Part shown: positions 63,811 to 64,000 of the stretch, one piece after another | Layout of the letters: the number at the start of each line of letters is the position of its first letter | Position numbering within the stretch: the stretch's first letter is position 1 | NCBI RefSeq assembly: GCF_039543385.1 | Contig: NZ_BAABJQ010000018.1 | Span: 124,001 to 188,000, forward strand | Origin: Rugosimonospora acidiphila | GTDB taxonomy: Bacteria; Actinomycetota; Actinomycetes; Mycobacteriales; Micromonosporaceae | DNA: 64,000 nucleotides | Direction: 5' to 3' | The notes under the pieces: model-generated | Database searches by the model: none | The model's input: the letters and a program-made list of their open reading frames with translations, nothing else | What the model was told of the DNA's origin: nothing | Program-made: the position numbers and the translations under genes

Positions 63811-64000
63811 CAACTACGCAGGATCTCGGCTGGTTGCTCGCCAACTTCGCCGATCGGGTACCAGGCGTCGCGCACGCGATCGCCGTCTCGGCTGACGGTC
63901 TGCTCCTGGCTGCGTCGCGTGACCTACCGCGGGACCGCGCCGACCAGCTCTCCGCGATCGCTTCGGGTCTGGTCAGCCTGACCCAGGGCGCTTCGCGCTG
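63807..64000 (+). CDS. Roadblock/LC7 protein CvnB, partial
   Basis: Second conservon gene, cut by the end of the window after about 64 residues. ATG 63807 overlaps the CvnA stop (ATGA). DLGWLLANFADRVPGVAHAIAVSADGLLLAAS and SAIASGLVSLTQGAS match the roadblock/LC7 (CvnB) fold, which binds small Ras-like GTPases (CvnD). CvnC and CvnD are expected just beyond the edge. Confidence 0.93.
   Translation, partial: MTTTQDLGWLLANFADRVPGVAHAIAVSADGLLLAASRDLPRDRADQLSAIASGLVSLTQGASR

Overview
The window is about 64 kb of very GC-rich DNA with many GTG and TTG starts, short or overlapping gene junctions and actinobacterial families (DUF4383, a conservon, a SigE-type ECF sigma factor, protein O-mannosyltransferase, a cysQ-cysD-cysN block, a cdd-deoA-add neighbourhood). 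It is chromosomal actinomycete sequence, most like a Micromonosporaceae member. That placement rests on gene content and order, not on a search. I see no prophage, integrase, transposase, CRISPR array or PKS/NRPS cluster.

Layout. 1-6100: two secreted parallel-beta-helix proteins. One carries a PKD domain and three VLDTR-type repeats, the other looks like a GH87-type alpha-1,3-glucanase with F5/8C and Ig-like modules. They are surrounded by a duplicated leader and arrays of 59-bp hairpins. 6100-13300: smpB, an unknown protein, metG, rsmI and the divergent protein O-mannosyltransferase. 13300-16600: a second PRPP synthetase, then a coupled trio (67-residue peptide, SAM methyltransferase, DivIVA-like protein) and a small Cys-rich protein divergent from a GntR regulator. 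16600-23400: tatD, a MazF-type toxin-antitoxin pair, rsmA, ispE, an ABC-F protein and DUF4383. 23600-25300: a desaturase-TetR operon. 25400-29900: tRNA-Gln(UUG), glmU, prs, rplY, pth. 30000-33100: sulfate activation (cysQ-cysD-cysN). 33100-37200: a Leloir operon (deoR-galT-galE-galK). 37300-43700: CorC-like protein, ECF sigma factor with a membrane propeller partner, trpS, 2H phosphoesterase, YihY, acidic protein. 43800-59700: GH13 glucosidase, a BMP-family nucleoside ABC importer, cdd, deoA, cupin, DUF4272, an MMPL transporter, a TlrB/RlmA(II)-like rRNA methyltransferase, adenosine deaminase and a uridine-kinase-like protein. 59800-64000: the start of a conservon (CvnA with a very long Pro/Gly-rich tail, then CvnB cut by the window edge).

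How the genes work together. The importer, cytidine deaminase, thymidine phosphorylase and adenosine deaminase form a nucleoside uptake and salvage block, with the two PRPP synthetases supplying the activated ribose used by base salvage. glmU, ispE, pth, rplY, metG, trpS, rsmA and rsmI are the usual housekeeping backbone.

Most unusual features: a leader-to-terminator junction that looks like the scar of a deleted paralogue (31-279); in-frame short tandem repeats inside several genes, including the catalytic domain of rsmA; a probable CTG start for the importer ATPase; a cytidine deaminase with an extra C-terminal domain; a short upstream ORF coupled to cysQ; and the small-peptide/methyltransferase/DivIVA-like trio. 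No single locus is convincingly a new defence or biosynthetic system.
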